Of a DNA stretch of 64,000 nt, positions 25,089 to 33,428 are shown one piece after another. Source of the stretch: Paenibacillus paeoniae (GTDB taxonomy: Bacteria > Bacillota > Bacilli > Paenibacillales > Paenibacillaceae); contig NZ_QUBQ01000001.1 of NCBI RefSeq assembly GCF_003388735.1, forward strand, positions 1-64,000, written 5' to 3'. Numbering within the stretch: position 1 is the first letter of the stretch; the number at the start of each line of letters is the position of its first letter. A program made the translations under genes and the position numbers. The notes below the pieces were generated by a model. It had not been told where the DNA came from, did not search any database, and was given only the letters and a program-made list of their open reading frames with translations.

Positions 25089-26402
25089 ATGAATAGTCTA
25101 ACTTGGCTGAACAGAAACTCATCGCTCATCCATCGGCCATTGAGATTGAAGGTTCGCAAGCTGAATCCCAGAGCCGCACAATCAACCACCTTCCACGTCA
25201 TCGTGCAATTTAAAAACAAGCTTTCCGCCGCTCGCATTCGCGCATTGCGAAAGCGTCTCGGCAATTCTCCCCTGCCGGTGACACACCGACTTCATGTGCT
25301 AGACTCTATCGCGTCGCGAGTGACGATGACGGGTCTAAGGAGAATGTGCGGCTGTAAAGAAGTCCGCTGCGTTTATTTGGACGGGATCAAAAAGCTTTCG
25401 CTCAATGTTGTGACGCCCTCTATCGGTTCAACTGCCGTTCAGAGACAAAAAAGATTGACAGGCAAAGGAATTAATGTCGCGTTCATCGACACGGGTTTAT
25501 ATCCCCATCCGGACTTGACCCACCCTACAAACCGTATCGTTGCTTTCAAAGATTTGATCGGCCGTAGAAAACGGCCTTACGATGACAACGGCCATGGCAC
25601 GCATGTAGCCGGAGATATTGCGGGCAATGGCTGGTCAAGCAGAGGGAAATACAGGGGCCCTGCTCCGAATGCGGGAATCATTGCCGTCAAAGCGTTTAAC
25701 CGATCTGGCGACGCTTATGACTCCACCATTATTAAAGCGCTCGAATGGTGCATTCGGAACCGGAGAAGGCTCAATCTGCGCATTCTTTCTTTGTCTTTCG
25801 GCGGCCCATTATTTTCCCAATGCAGCGAAGACCCTTTATGCCAAGCGATAGAAAAAGCCGTTAAAGCTGGCATCGTCGTCGTGGTTGCCGCTGGCAACGC
25901 GGGACCAAGGAGGAGGACAATCGAATCGCCGGGTAACGCTCCATCCGCCATTACTGTCGGCGCAGTCGATGATCGCGGGAATTTATCGCAAGCTGGCGAC
26001 TTGATCACCTATTATTCCAGCCGAGGACCGACTTCGGGCGGAAGAATCAAACCTGATCTCGTTGCGCCGGGAGAGAGAGTCATATCGCTTCGTGCTCCTG
26101 GCTCCAAGCAAGATCGCAAGTTTCCTAATTTACGGGTAGGCAGACGTTATTTCGTTATGTCAGGTACGAGCGTATCCGCACCGATCGTCGCCGGTGCAGC
26201 CGCTCAACTGCTGCAGAAGAATCCGTCGCTTACTCCAAAGCAAGTGAAAGCCATTCTGAAGCGGAACGCATTCCGTCTGGGGCTGAAACCAAATACGGGA
26301 GGCAGCGGCGAAATTGACATGCGGTTCCTGCTTGGCCGCAAACGCAAGCATAAGCGTCCTTACAAGCGGCCCGCTCGTTCACCGAATAGGATGAACATTT
26401 AA
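25089..26402 (+). CDS. Subtilisin-like serine protease (S8), no signal peptide
   Basis: 437 residues with the S8 triad: Asp134 in AFIDTGLYPHPD, His169 in DDNGHGTHVAGD and Ser361 in SGTSVSAPIVAG; the oxyanion Asn270 is in AAGNAG. Residues ~30-105 look like an inhibitor-I9-type propeptide. There is no signal peptide, so it resembles AprX-type subtilases. The C-terminus ends in a basic Lys/Arg-rich tail (RKRKHKRPYKRPARSPNR). Start choice is uncertain: AAAGGAG at ~25069 is best spaced for ATG 25081, which gives only Met-Lys-Arg-stop and overlaps ATG 25089 (ATGA), so translation may be coupled. Confidence 0.9.
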   Translation: MNSLTWLNRNSSLIHRPLRLKVRKLNPRAAQSTTFHVIVQFKNKLSAARIRALRKRLGNSPLPVTHRLHVLDSIASRVTMTGLRRMCGCKEVRCVYLDGIKKLSLNVVTPSIGSTAVQRQKRLTGKGINVAFIDTGLYPHPDLTHPTNRIVAFKDLIGRRKRPYDDNGHGTHVAGDIAGNGWSSRGKYRGPAPNAGIIAVKAFNRSGDAYDSTIIKALEWCIRNRRRLNLRILSLSFGGPLFSQCSEDPLCQAIEKAVKAGIVVVVAAGNAGPRRRTIESPGNAPSAITVGAVDDRGNLSQAGDLITYYSSRGPTSGGRIKPDLVAPGERVISLRAPGSKQDRKFPNLRVGRRYFVMSGTSVSAPIVAGAAAQLLQKNPSLTPKQVKAILKRNAFRLGLKPNTGGSGEIDMRFLLGRKRKHKRPYKRPARSPNRMNI

Positions 26403-26443
26403 CCTTTGATGGAGCCATGTTATTCTTCTGTGATAATGTCACT

Positions 26444-26990
26444 ATGGGACAGGAGACAATTACATTGAGCAGAGAAGAAATGAAGAAGGTACTTGTGGTG
26501 GGGAAAATCATAGATGGACATATGACAAACAACGAAGGAGCTATTTTGATGGGGATGTCCATCAGGCAAATCATCCGGCTAAAGAACAAATATAAAGCGG
26601 AAGGAGCACAGGGCATTGCCCATAAAAATAGAGGAAGGAAGCCGATACACGCATTAAGCGAGGAGACGAAAGATCGAGCAGCAGCGTTATACGAATCGAA
26701 GTACCACGGCAGTAACAGCGGTCACTTTGCAGAGTTGCTTCTATAGCACGAAGCCATAAGTCTGAGCAACTTCAGTGCGAGACGGATACTGCTCGCTAAG
26801 GGACTCAAGCAAGCCAAACAAAGACGTCGAACAAAGGGCTCACCTACCACGCCAGCGCAGGGCACAAGCAGGCATGCTGTGGCAGATCGACGCCACCCCT
26901 TATGCATGGCTGAAGAATCACACATCTGCATTTGCTAATCCTTTCCATGACCATTGCATATGCGGGTACTACGGTGATCAGTATGATTGA
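26444..26990 (+). pseudogene. ISNCY-family transposase, frameshifted and truncated
   Basis: The N-terminal helix-turn-helix part (ILMGMSIRQIIRLKNKYKAE, GAQGIAHKNRGRKP) reads from 26444 to 26746. After a frameshift, LAKGLKQAKQRRRTKA, RQRRAQAGMLWQIDATPYAW follow, the start of the catalytic core with the first Asp. The rest of the catalytic domain is missing. Confidence 0.8.
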
Positions 26991-27155
26991 AAAACTGTGG
27001 AGTTGTTTTAGATAGCGCTACCTCAGGATTAATGTTATTTAACAATAGGGATGATCTCCACTCCTTAATTCCGTTACCCTATAAAAACATCCATGGCTCT
27101 TCGGCCGCATCCCCAACATGAAAGTGTGGTTTAGCTCGGCTCGTTCCCTGCCATA

Positions 27156-27833
27156 ATGAATATGGAGGGTTACTTCGACATTTGCTTAGCCAATGCCCAG
27201 CGAATCAACAATGTGCCTGGACGAAAAACGGATGTGAACGATGCCGAATGGATGGCTATGTTACTTCGGTATGGCTTAATTGAGAAGAGTTTCATACCTG
27301 CTGAGGATCTTCGTGAACTACGAGATTTAACGCGGTTACGCAAAAAGAGAATTGGAAACTTAACCGCAGAGAAAAACCGTATTCAAAAGATGCTTGAAGC
27401 CTCGAATGTGAAAAAAATATATCTCGTATGGCAGAATTCTTGTTTGGCACGCTGACGAAGCATCAGCTTCTCGTCATTCGCAATTGCTGGGAGCACATCA
27501 CATTCTTCGAGAAATCCATCTTTCAATTGGATACCAGGAGTAAGCAAAATTACGGCTTCCGCCATCATTGCTGAAATCGGTGTCAATATGAATCAATTCC
27601 AAACAGCTGATCACTTGGCGTCTTGGACAGGGGTAGCACCTGGAAATTACGAAAGTGCGGGCAAAAAAAGTTCAAAAACAGTAAAAGGCAATCCACATGT
27701 AAAGACGGCATTATGTGAAGCAGCTTGGGCGGCTACAATATCAAGAAAATTATCAGATCATCAAACACTAGCAAAGTTACATAGAAGGCGATCCACCGAT
27801 TGTAACTTCTCAAGGGGCATAACATTTTTTTAA
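27156..27833 (+). pseudogene. IS110-family transposase, broken
   Basis: The plus strand reads GRKTDVNDAEWMAMLLRYGL and LRELRDLTRLRKKRIGNLTA (end of the DEDD domain), then frameshifts and stops, and resumes at 27588 with HLASWTGVAPGNYESAGKKS, the C-terminal transposase_20 domain containing the conserved serine region. The N-terminus and several internal parts are lost. Confidence 0.85.
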
Positions 27834-27847
27834 ATGTTTAAACCTTC

Positions 27848-27925
27848 ATTCAAAGCATTAGCTGATGAAACCTTCGAACTGTACTCCAAATGAGGATAAA
27901 CATTGGCTGTGGTTGAATAATCGCT
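27848..27925 (+). repeat. ~75-bp imperfect repeat, copy 2
   Basis: Counterpart of 19161-19240 (shared GTACTCCAAATGAG and AGCATTAGC cores). It lies between the IS110 relic and the promoter of merR copy 2. Confidence 0.7.
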
Positions 27926-27950
27926 CTCTTTTGTTGAAGTAAAAGAAGGC

Positions 27951-27981
27951 TTGCGCATAACGTAACGTTATCCCTTATACT
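27951..27981 (+). promoter_or_regulatory. MerR-type promoter of merR copy 2
   Basis: -35 TTGCGC and -10 TATACT are 19 nt apart with the dyad ATAACGTAACGTTAT between them. This is the same architecture as at 17796-17826 and 40962-40992. Confidence 0.87.
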
Positions 27982-28005
27982 GGTGCTAGAAAGGAGCTGA
28001 GAAGG

Positions 28006-28740
28006 ATCAGCAAGAGGTACTATACTGTGGGATCATTCGCTAAACTGACCTCAACGACGAAACGTACGCTGCATTATTATGATCAGAAGGGACTGCTCAA
28101 GCCAAGCTACAATGAACAGGGATACCGAACATATACCGATGAGGATTTGTTTCGTCTCCAGCAAATATTGGCCTTAAAATATTTAGATTACTCCCTGGAT
28201 GAAATTAAAAAGTATTTGGAGCAGGATAGCAGGGATTTTAAAGCTTCTCTAGAGAGGCAATATGAGCTGCTTCTGCAAAAGCAGCAGCACATCCAACACG
28301 TTGTGGCAACGATAGAACGGGTAAGTGCGATCGTTAAGGACAACCATACGCTGGATCCCGAACTCATTATGATCACGATTCATTCCATACAACAAGAAGG
28401 AGAGGTGAAGCAGCGCTTCTCCGAGCGGCTGCCGGATGCATTCGTACAATCGATGTTTGAGAGAGGAACAAGCTTGGAACCTGAGATCATGCATGTGTTT
28501 AATGATCTGTTCGTCATGTTCAAGCAAGGGCTGCTGCCGGAACATCCGCTTGTGCAGGAGTGTGCACGTAGTCTGAAGCTGCTAATTGATCGATTGCTGG
28601 GACAGCCGCTGGAGGAGCTGGGGATGAGCGAAACGGGAAAGCTTCTGGTAGGAATGGAGTTTCCAAATAACATTCAACCGGACCTTATCAACTACTTGCT
28701 TGAAGCGCTGCGTTATCTGATTCTTAAAGAGGGCGAATGA
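28006..28740 (+). CDS. MerR-family transcriptional regulator, paralogue 2
   Basis: About 244 residues, strongly similar to paralogues 1 and 3 through the whole length: HTH GSFAKLTSTTKRTLHYYDQK, then GLLKPSYNEQGYRTYTDEDL, a Gln-rich coiled coil (LLLQKQQHIQ) and the TipAS-like C-terminal domain ending around GQPLEELGMSETGK. A GTG at 28027 would start just before GSFAKL with a weak AGAGG; the codon matching the start position of the other paralogues is ATC 28006, 9 nt after GGAG. The gene is followed by a terminator and then the CPBP gene, which it may control. Confidence 0.85.
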   Translation: MSKRYYTVGSFAKLTSTTKRTLHYYDQKGLLKPSYNEQGYRTYTDEDLFRLQQILALKYLDYSLDEIKKYLEQDSRDFKASLERQYELLLQKQQHIQHVVATIERVSAIVKDNHTLDPELIMITIHSIQQEGEVKQRFSERLPDAFVQSMFERGTSLEPEIMHVFNDLFVMFKQGLLPEHPLVQECARSLKLLIDRLLGQPLEELGMSETGKLLVGMEFPNNIQPDLINYLLEALRYLILKEGE

Positions 28741-28759
28741 ACTAGTCAAAGCAACGTAT

Positions 28760-28795
28760 CCAAAGATTGGGATGTACCTCCCAACCTTTGTTTCC
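28760..28795 (+). terminator. Rho-independent terminator after merR copy 2
   Basis: An 11-bp stem AAAGATTGGGA/TCCCAACCTTT with a short loop and GTTT tract separates merR copy 2 from the CPBP gene, so the two are probably separate transcripts. Confidence 0.7.
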
Positions 28796-28914
28796 CCCTG
28801 CGCTTTTTTTCAATAACGTTTCATTTCACATGTTATCTCTAACTTGAAGTAGTCGATGTTGAAGGCTTAAGAAAACAAGATGAAAGAAAATATTAATTTA
28901 TAGTGGGAGTGTTT

Positions 28915-29727
28915 ATGATGTCAAACAATAGGGCTATGCTGCAACAATCTTTGGATCCCGCCCTTCGAGTTCGTCCCCGCGTACGATGGGCTGTGCTTAC
29001 CTATTTCCTCTACAGCGCAGTCTTCTACGCGATCTTCGTGCTTAACGGCGTCGACTACACGCGAGTGGGCGAGAGTGACCAGACCCTTCTACTCTGGTAC
29101 GTAGCACCGCTGTCCGGCGGTGCCGTGCTGACCATCACAATGGTCACGATCTACGGATGGTGGCGCCCCAGCCTGGTTGAAAAGCGGAGTCTTTCTCGAT
29201 GGACAATGACTCTCCCGATCATTATGATGTTCATCGCGATCGTGAACATGCTGATCGGTGATTTCACTCGTGTCACACCACTCATGTGGCTGTATCTATT
29301 CGTCGGCAGCATCCTGGTCGGCTTCAATGAGGAGATGGTCACCCGAGGTCAGTTGATAGTGGCTCTGCGCAGCCGATTCGGCGAAACCGGAGTCTGGCTG
29401 CTCTCCACAGCGATGTTCGCAGTCTTCCACCTGCCAAACATCTTCCTAGGTGTCGGGGCGGGTGCCCTGATTCAGGTGTTGCTCTCTTTCGGTCTAGGTT
29501 CGATCTTCTACCTTGCCCGGCGGTCTACCGGATCGATCGTGCCCGCCATGCTCTTGCACGGACTATGGGACTTGAGCATCTTCTCTGCCAATGGCTCGTC
29601 GTCGTTTCCCATCGCTGGTGTACTAGCTCCATTGTTGGCTATCGCTGCAGCAATCACGGTTCCGATCATCCTTCGCAATGAAAAGCGACGCGATAGCGCC
29701 CAAAGCGTATCACGACCAGTCGGCTGA
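28915..29727 (+). CDS. CPBP-family intramembrane metalloprotease
   Basis: A 270-residue polytopic membrane protein of the CPBP (CAAX protease/bacteriocin-processing, Abi) family. Glutamyl-protease motifs are visible: NEEMVTRGQL (EExxxR), FHLPN and LLHGLWD with the metal or catalytic histidines. Such proteins process prenylated or signal peptides or give self-immunity to bacteriocins; no bacteriocin gene is nearby. Codon use is GC-rich (CTC, GTC, ATC), unlike the flanking merR, which suggests transfer from a high-GC donor. Start at ATG 28915 or 28918 with GGGAG upstream. The truncated copy at 18777 marks a cassette duplication. Confidence 0.88.
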   Translation: MMSNNRAMLQQSLDPALRVRPRVRWAVLTYFLYSAVFYAIFVLNGVDYTRVGESDQTLLLWYVAPLSGGAVLTITMVTIYGWWRPSLVEKRSLSRWTMTLPIIMMFIAIVNMLIGDFTRVTPLMWLYLFVGSILVGFNEEMVTRGQLIVALRSRFGETGVWLLSTAMFAVFHLPNIFLGVGAGALIQVLLSFGLGSIFYLARRSTGSIVPAMLLHGLWDLSIFSANGSSSFPIAGVLAPLLAIAAAITVPIILRNEKRRDSAQSVSRPVG

Positions 29728-29870
29728 TTCATTCGTACGGTCGACGATCGCGCGACTCGTCTCGCAGTCAACACGCCGGCCAGCAGTCCTGACTAGGTGC
29801 ACTAGGTCAGCAGGCTGGTAATAGCGGGGGAGAGAGAGGCCCTCCGTGCTTATCGCATTCAATAAAATGT

Positions 29871-29924
29871 GCGACTCAAAATCGAGTGGGAAATCGTGAA
29901 GGCTATAGCCCTCTCGTCGATTTC
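29871..29924 (+). pseudogene. tRNA-Leu relic A (3' two thirds)
   Basis: GACTCAAAATCGAGTGGGAA and the following ~30 nt match tRNA-Leu (CAA) at 1786-1840 with roughly 80% identity by eye, covering anticodon arm, variable arm and a damaged T-arm (CTATAGCCC in place of TTCGAGTCC). The 5' part and the CCA end are lost, so it cannot fold into a tRNA. Confidence 0.8.
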
Positions 29925-30085
29925 TTCGAAATGGCTATCAGCTTTTCGTTTTAATAACCTAATGGCACGAATACTTTAATGCAAGTGGACTTGACGTCTG
30001 CTGCTGCGATGACCTAGGTTGTAGATGATTGGGAGTCAATGACGCTGGGCGGGCCTCTAATCCATGATCACCTTATGAATGAGGA

Positions 30086-30349
30086 TTAATTTGCTTTTGG
30101 ATTGTTTTTGGAAATGAGCATCCCTATGATGACAACACAAAACAACAAAATTACTAATCCAAGCAAAAGATAATACCAAGGAAAAATAAGAATATCTGAT
30201 CTAAGTTTAATTAAATGTACGAGAACGCCCATTATAATAATTAACCCCAAGTTCTCCTTATTTAATTTTATGAATTTATATTTAATCATTCTGAAAATCA
30301 CTAAAACGCATATGCAAATAAGCAAAACTCCAATCAGGATAGTAAGCAT
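30086..30349 (-). CDS. Small membrane protein of unknown function
   Basis: 87 residues with three hydrophobic segments: ~1-20, ~34-46 and ~58-80 (LLLGLVILLFCVVIIGMLIS). GGAGGTG lies 9 nt upstream of ATG, which supports expression. The gene is AT-rich and lies between the two tRNA-Leu relics. I recognise no family. Confidence 0.6.
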   Translation of the reverse strand: MLTILIGVLLICICVLVIFRMIKYKFIKLNKENLGLIIIMGVLVHLIKLRSDILIFPWYYLLLGLVILLFCVVIIGMLISKNNPKAN

Positions 30350-30486
30350 CTAGTCAACACCTCCGGCTACTTGTTTCAATCTACATTGATTTAAAATATA
30401 CCATGAAAAAACAAAAAAGGAACATCGCGTACTATTGAGTGGTACGAATGAGATGCACTCTACTACCAACCGCTCTCGATTTATTT

Positions 30487-30536
30487 TCGGAATGACAGAC
30501 GTGCTTGTCTTAAAAGTGAGTGGGAAACCATGGAGA
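30487..30536 (+). pseudogene. tRNA-Leu relic B (5' two thirds)
   Basis: CGGAATGACAGACGTGCTTG, then TCTTAAAAGTGAGTGGGAAA and CCATGGAG align to the D-arm, anticodon arm and variable arm of tRNA-Leu. The anticodon would be TAA rather than CAA, so the source was probably a different leucine tRNA. Stem pairing is lost and the T-arm and acceptor are absent. Confidence 0.75.
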
Positions 30537-30629
30537 CATCTTGCGACGCTTTCGTAAGACAGGACAACAGGGGACTTCTTTAACGAAGACAGTCGATTTT
30601 CTTGGCAAGAATAGGGGACAAGCAACATA

Positions 30630-30678
30630 TAGGACATTCTGAATGAGAGCTATTTTCCATTCGGAAGGTCCTTTTTAT
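30630..30678 (+). terminator. Long hairpin terminator
   Basis: AGGACATTCTGAATG pairs with CATTCGGAAGGTCCT (one or two mismatches), followed by TTTTTATAT. It insulates the downstream Nudix-ECF operon. Confidence 0.8.
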
Positions 30679-30805
30679 ATGTTTAATATTCATTTAACCG
30701 AATGTGTTGCGTTAGTTAACACTACTAGACAATTGTCCTTTTTTCGAGCTGCGGGGATCTCTAAAATAAAAATCAAATAAGGCAAGCGAATGGAGGTGAG
30801 GAGAG

Positions 30806-31291
30806 ATCGAGCAGAAGCGAATTAGAGAATTTACCGCAACGGTTTATGTCTTGAATGAAGAACACAATGCACTATTGTTTATGAAGAGGCGAAAACCGCC
30901 GTTTGCGGGGTGCTTTTTCCCGCCAGGCGGGCACTTGGAGCCGAACGAAACGCCGGATGAAGCGGCTGTGAGAGAGGTGCAGGAAGAGACCGGATATTCG
31001 ATTCGGCTGTTGTCGGTACAGGTAGACAGTAATCCAGAGCCTGGTGTAGTTCCCTTGGCTTTCCCGATCAACATTCAGCTTGAGCGTATCGATGATCAGC
31101 ATGACCATATCGATTACATTTATGTTGGAGAAGTTCTTCGCAGAGAGCGAACGGAGGCGGGGGAGGAATGGATGTGGCTTGATGCCGCTCAATTGGATGA
31201 AGAACCGGTGCCGGCGGTTATTCGGGTAGTCGCCAAGCGAGTCTTGCAAGAGAACAGCAGCATTAGGGGAATAATAGCCCTAAAAAGGTAA
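30806..31291 (+). CDS. Nudix hydrolase
   Basis: About 161 residues; Nudix enzymes hydrolyse nucleoside diphosphates linked to another group. The Nudix box is complete: G-x5-E-x7-REVQEE-x-G within GGHLEPNETPDEAAVREVQE. The first beta strand (REFTATVYVLN) lies upstream of the first conventional start (TTG 30851), and no ATG, GTG or TTG precedes it in frame before a stop. The codon at the expected place is ATC 30806, ~6 nt after GGAGGTGA. It is the first gene of a run with small gaps: the Crp gene starts 13 nt downstream. Confidence 0.85.
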   Translation: MEQKRIREFTATVYVLNEEHNALLFMKRRKPPFAGCFFPPGGHLEPNETPDEAAVREVQEETGYSIRLLSVQVDSNPEPGVVPLAFPINIQLERIDDQHDHIDYIYVGEVLRRERTEAGEEWMWLDAAQLDEEPVPAVIRVVAKRVLQENSSIRGIIALKR

Positions 31292-31304
31292 CTGGAGGCT
31301 GCAA

Positions 31305-32006
31305 ATGGATAAGTCAGTCCTGCTCAACATGATGAACAACTACAGCTGGCTGTATGAAATGCTGGAGCACATGCCGCCGGACCTGCTTGTCCATTGGGAG
31401 CTATGGCGCTATTATCCTGAAGAAGTGGTATGCGATCAAGGGGAGTATCCTGATGTCTTCTATATCGTTATAGAGGGAAGCTTGAAAGTTGAGCACATTC
31501 TGGAAGACGGCACAGTCCTGATTATCGCCTACCTTTATCCGGGTCAGATGATCAGCGATATTGAAATTGCCTTAATGACGTCGTACGTCTGCCGAATTAT
31601 AACGGAGACCCAGGCTTCTGCGCTTGTGCTGAAAAAGGATATCTATCAGAAATGGCTGCTGGCGGATAACCACTTTTTATTGTACTTGACGAAACAATTG
31701 GCCGGGAAGCTGCATGAGACAGTGCGCAAATCGATTGACAATGTGTCGATGTCTCTCAGGCACAAGTTGCTCCGCTATTTGTACAGCCAGGTCGAGCCTA
31801 TCAACTTTAATCAGGAAGCTTCTTTTACCATTCCCATCTCGCGTGACGATATTGCCTCACAGTGGGGTGTGACGCTGCGCAGTGTGAACCGAGTGCTTAA
31901 GGAACTGAAGGACCGGGAGATCATTTATGTAGATAAAAACCGGATTATTTGCAATGAGTGGAGCCGCTTTTTATTAAAAAAAGAACTAACGGACATGGAA
32001 AAATAA
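31305..32006 (+). CDS. Crp/Fnr-family transcriptional regulator
   Basis: A 233-residue regulator: cyclic-nucleotide-binding-type beta-barrel (~20-125: PDVFYIVIEGSLKVEHILED), a dimer helix and a C-terminal winged HTH (ISRDDIASQWGVTLRSVNRV). No cysteine cluster for an iron-sulphur centre is seen, so the effector is probably a small molecule. It begins with ATG 31305 after TGGAGG, 13 nt behind the Nudix gene and 19 nt before the ECF S gene. It probably regulates this operon. Confidence 0.88.
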   Translation: MDKSVLLNMMNNYSWLYEMLEHMPPDLLVHWELWRYYPEEVVCDQGEYPDVFYIVIEGSLKVEHILEDGTVLIIAYLYPGQMISDIEIALMTSYVCRIITETQASALVLKKDIYQKWLLADNHFLLYLTKQLAGKLHETVRKSIDNVSMSLRHKLLRYLYSQVEPINFNQEASFTIPISRDDIASQWGVTLRSVNRVLKELKDREIIYVDKNRIICNEWSRFLLKKELTDMEK

Positions 32007-32025
32007 CATCTGAGGAGTGTTTATC

Positions 32026-32616
32026 GTGAGCCAAATGACTTCCATACAATCAGGATTACCCCATAGAGGAGTGACTGCCCGCCATATTGTGGCGATGGTG
32101 ATCAGTGCGCTGATTTTTGGAGCGACCATCTATATTTCCCGGTTCGTCCCGATCAAGCTAGGTACGGTTCAAGTGCTGTATCCTGCTGCGATCTTAGCTC
32201 CGCTGTTTGGCGTTTGGTTTGGCGTATGGGGCTCGGCGGGACTTGTGATCGGCAATATTTTATCGATGGTCGTTGTTGGCATGAATCCGGCGATCTTTCC
32301 CTTAGCTTTGCTCGCTCAATTCATTATGGGATTCGTTCCGGGGATCGCTTTCCGCAAAGTCCGGTTTGAAGGCACAAGGGATCGCATCGTTTTCATCGCA
32401 ACTGTAACGCTCGGCATGATGGTGTCCACGGTTCTTGTAGCGCTGAATCTCGCCCTTATTCAAAAAATTCCCGGCAATGTCGTATGGGGCACCATCTGGC
32501 CTTGGATGCAGGTCAGCAATACGCTTTCTGCAGCGATCTTCAGCCCGATTCTGTTCGCTTGGATGTCTGATTATATGAATAAATCCGGTTTGTTTTTCAA
32601 AAGGTTTCTAGGCTGA
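32026..32616 (+). CDS. ECF transporter substrate-binding (S) component, substrate unknown
   Basis: A ~196-residue integral membrane protein with about six helices, of the size and context of the S component of energy-coupling-factor transporters (MptD-like group). The S component captures a vitamin or other small solute and toggles in the membrane. Segments such as TIYISRFVPIKLGTVQVLYP and AILAPLFGVWFGVWGSAGLV are typical. The substrate cannot be read from the sequence. GTG 32026 is chosen because GAGGAG lies 8 nt upstream. Confidence 0.78.
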   Translation: MSQMTSIQSGLPHRGVTARHIVAMVISALIFGATIYISRFVPIKLGTVQVLYPAAILAPLFGVWFGVWGSAGLVIGNILSMVVVGMNPAIFPLALLAQFIMGFVPGIAFRKVRFEGTRDRIVFIATVTLGMMVSTVLVALNLALIQKIPGNVVWGTIWPWMQVSNTLSAAIFSPILFAWMSDYMNKSGLFFKRFLG

Positions 32617-32630
32617 CGGAGGTTACATTT

Positions 32631-33410
32631 ATGCAATTGTATTATCCATCTAATTCGCTTCTGCACTACTTGCATGGCTTTACGAAGATCTTAGTCTTTG
32701 GTTTGCTCTTTACCTTTATTCCGTTATTTATGGACCGGCTCGCAAGTCTGGCAGGTCTGCTGCTAATCTGCCTGGCCTTATTCATCTATATTCGTCCATC
32801 GCGTTGGCATTGGTTTTTGCTGATTCCTGTATTGATCCTGTCATTCACGATGAGCCTGTCCTACTTTCTGTCCGACGCAGGCGGCACGTTGTACTTCCAG
32901 GCGGATTTGGGATATTGGAAAGTCATCGTTTCTTCCAGTAATATTGAAACTTCGCTAAAATTCATGTGCCGTATGCTGATTTGGTGTCTGCTCTTCTTCC
33001 TGATTCTATTCACGACTTCCAATGAAGATATTGTGATGGGGTTGAAGAAATTCGGGCTGCCTGAATTCGTGACGCTGTCTGTGTCGCTCGCGTTGCGGTA
33101 CTGGAGTTTAATGATCTTCGATGTCAAAACGGTTATGGATGCGCAGTACGTACGGGGCGTCGATTTTCGCTCGGGTAATCTGTATACCCGATCCGTCCGG
33201 TTTGCAAGTACGCTCGTTCCAGTCCTGTTCGTCTTCTTGAAGCGGTTCCGCACGACCAGTTTCGCCCTGACACTGAAAGGTGCAGGACGAAAAAACAAGC
33301 GGACTTATTATTATAATCCCAGAATTAACGGACTCGATAAGCGGGTTATTCTGAACGGAGGGTTGTTGTTTGCAGCCTGGCTGGTACTGAGATGTTTTTT
33401 TACTTTATAG
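32631..33410 (+). CDS. ecfT: ECF transporter transmembrane (T) component
   Basis: 259 residues, CbiQ/EcfT family: N-terminal membrane helices and a C-terminal coupling region that contacts the two ATPases. A coupling motif is visible as DAQYVRGVDF (usual A-R-G triad with Val); the second (ALTLKGAG) is divergent. GGAGG precedes ATG 32631, 14 nt after the S gene. Context with S and A genes makes the role clear. Confidence 0.88.
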   Translation: MQLYYPSNSLLHYLHGFTKILVFGLLFTFIPLFMDRLASLAGLLLICLALFIYIRPSRWHWFLLIPVLILSFTMSLSYFLSDAGGTLYFQADLGYWKVIVSSSNIETSLKFMCRMLIWCLLFFLILFTTSNEDIVMGLKKFGLPEFVTLSVSLALRYWSLMIFDVKTVMDAQYVRGVDFRSGNLYTRSVRFASTLVPVLFVFLKRFRTTSFALTLKGAGRKNKRTYYYNPRINGLDKRVILNGGLLFAAWLVLRCFFTL

Positions 33411-33428
33411 CAACGGAGGAGATTCAAG

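Noticed and set aside
30350..30637. 95-codon minus-strand frame over tRNA-Leu relic B
   Set aside because: It crosses the tRNA relic and has no ribosome binding site.
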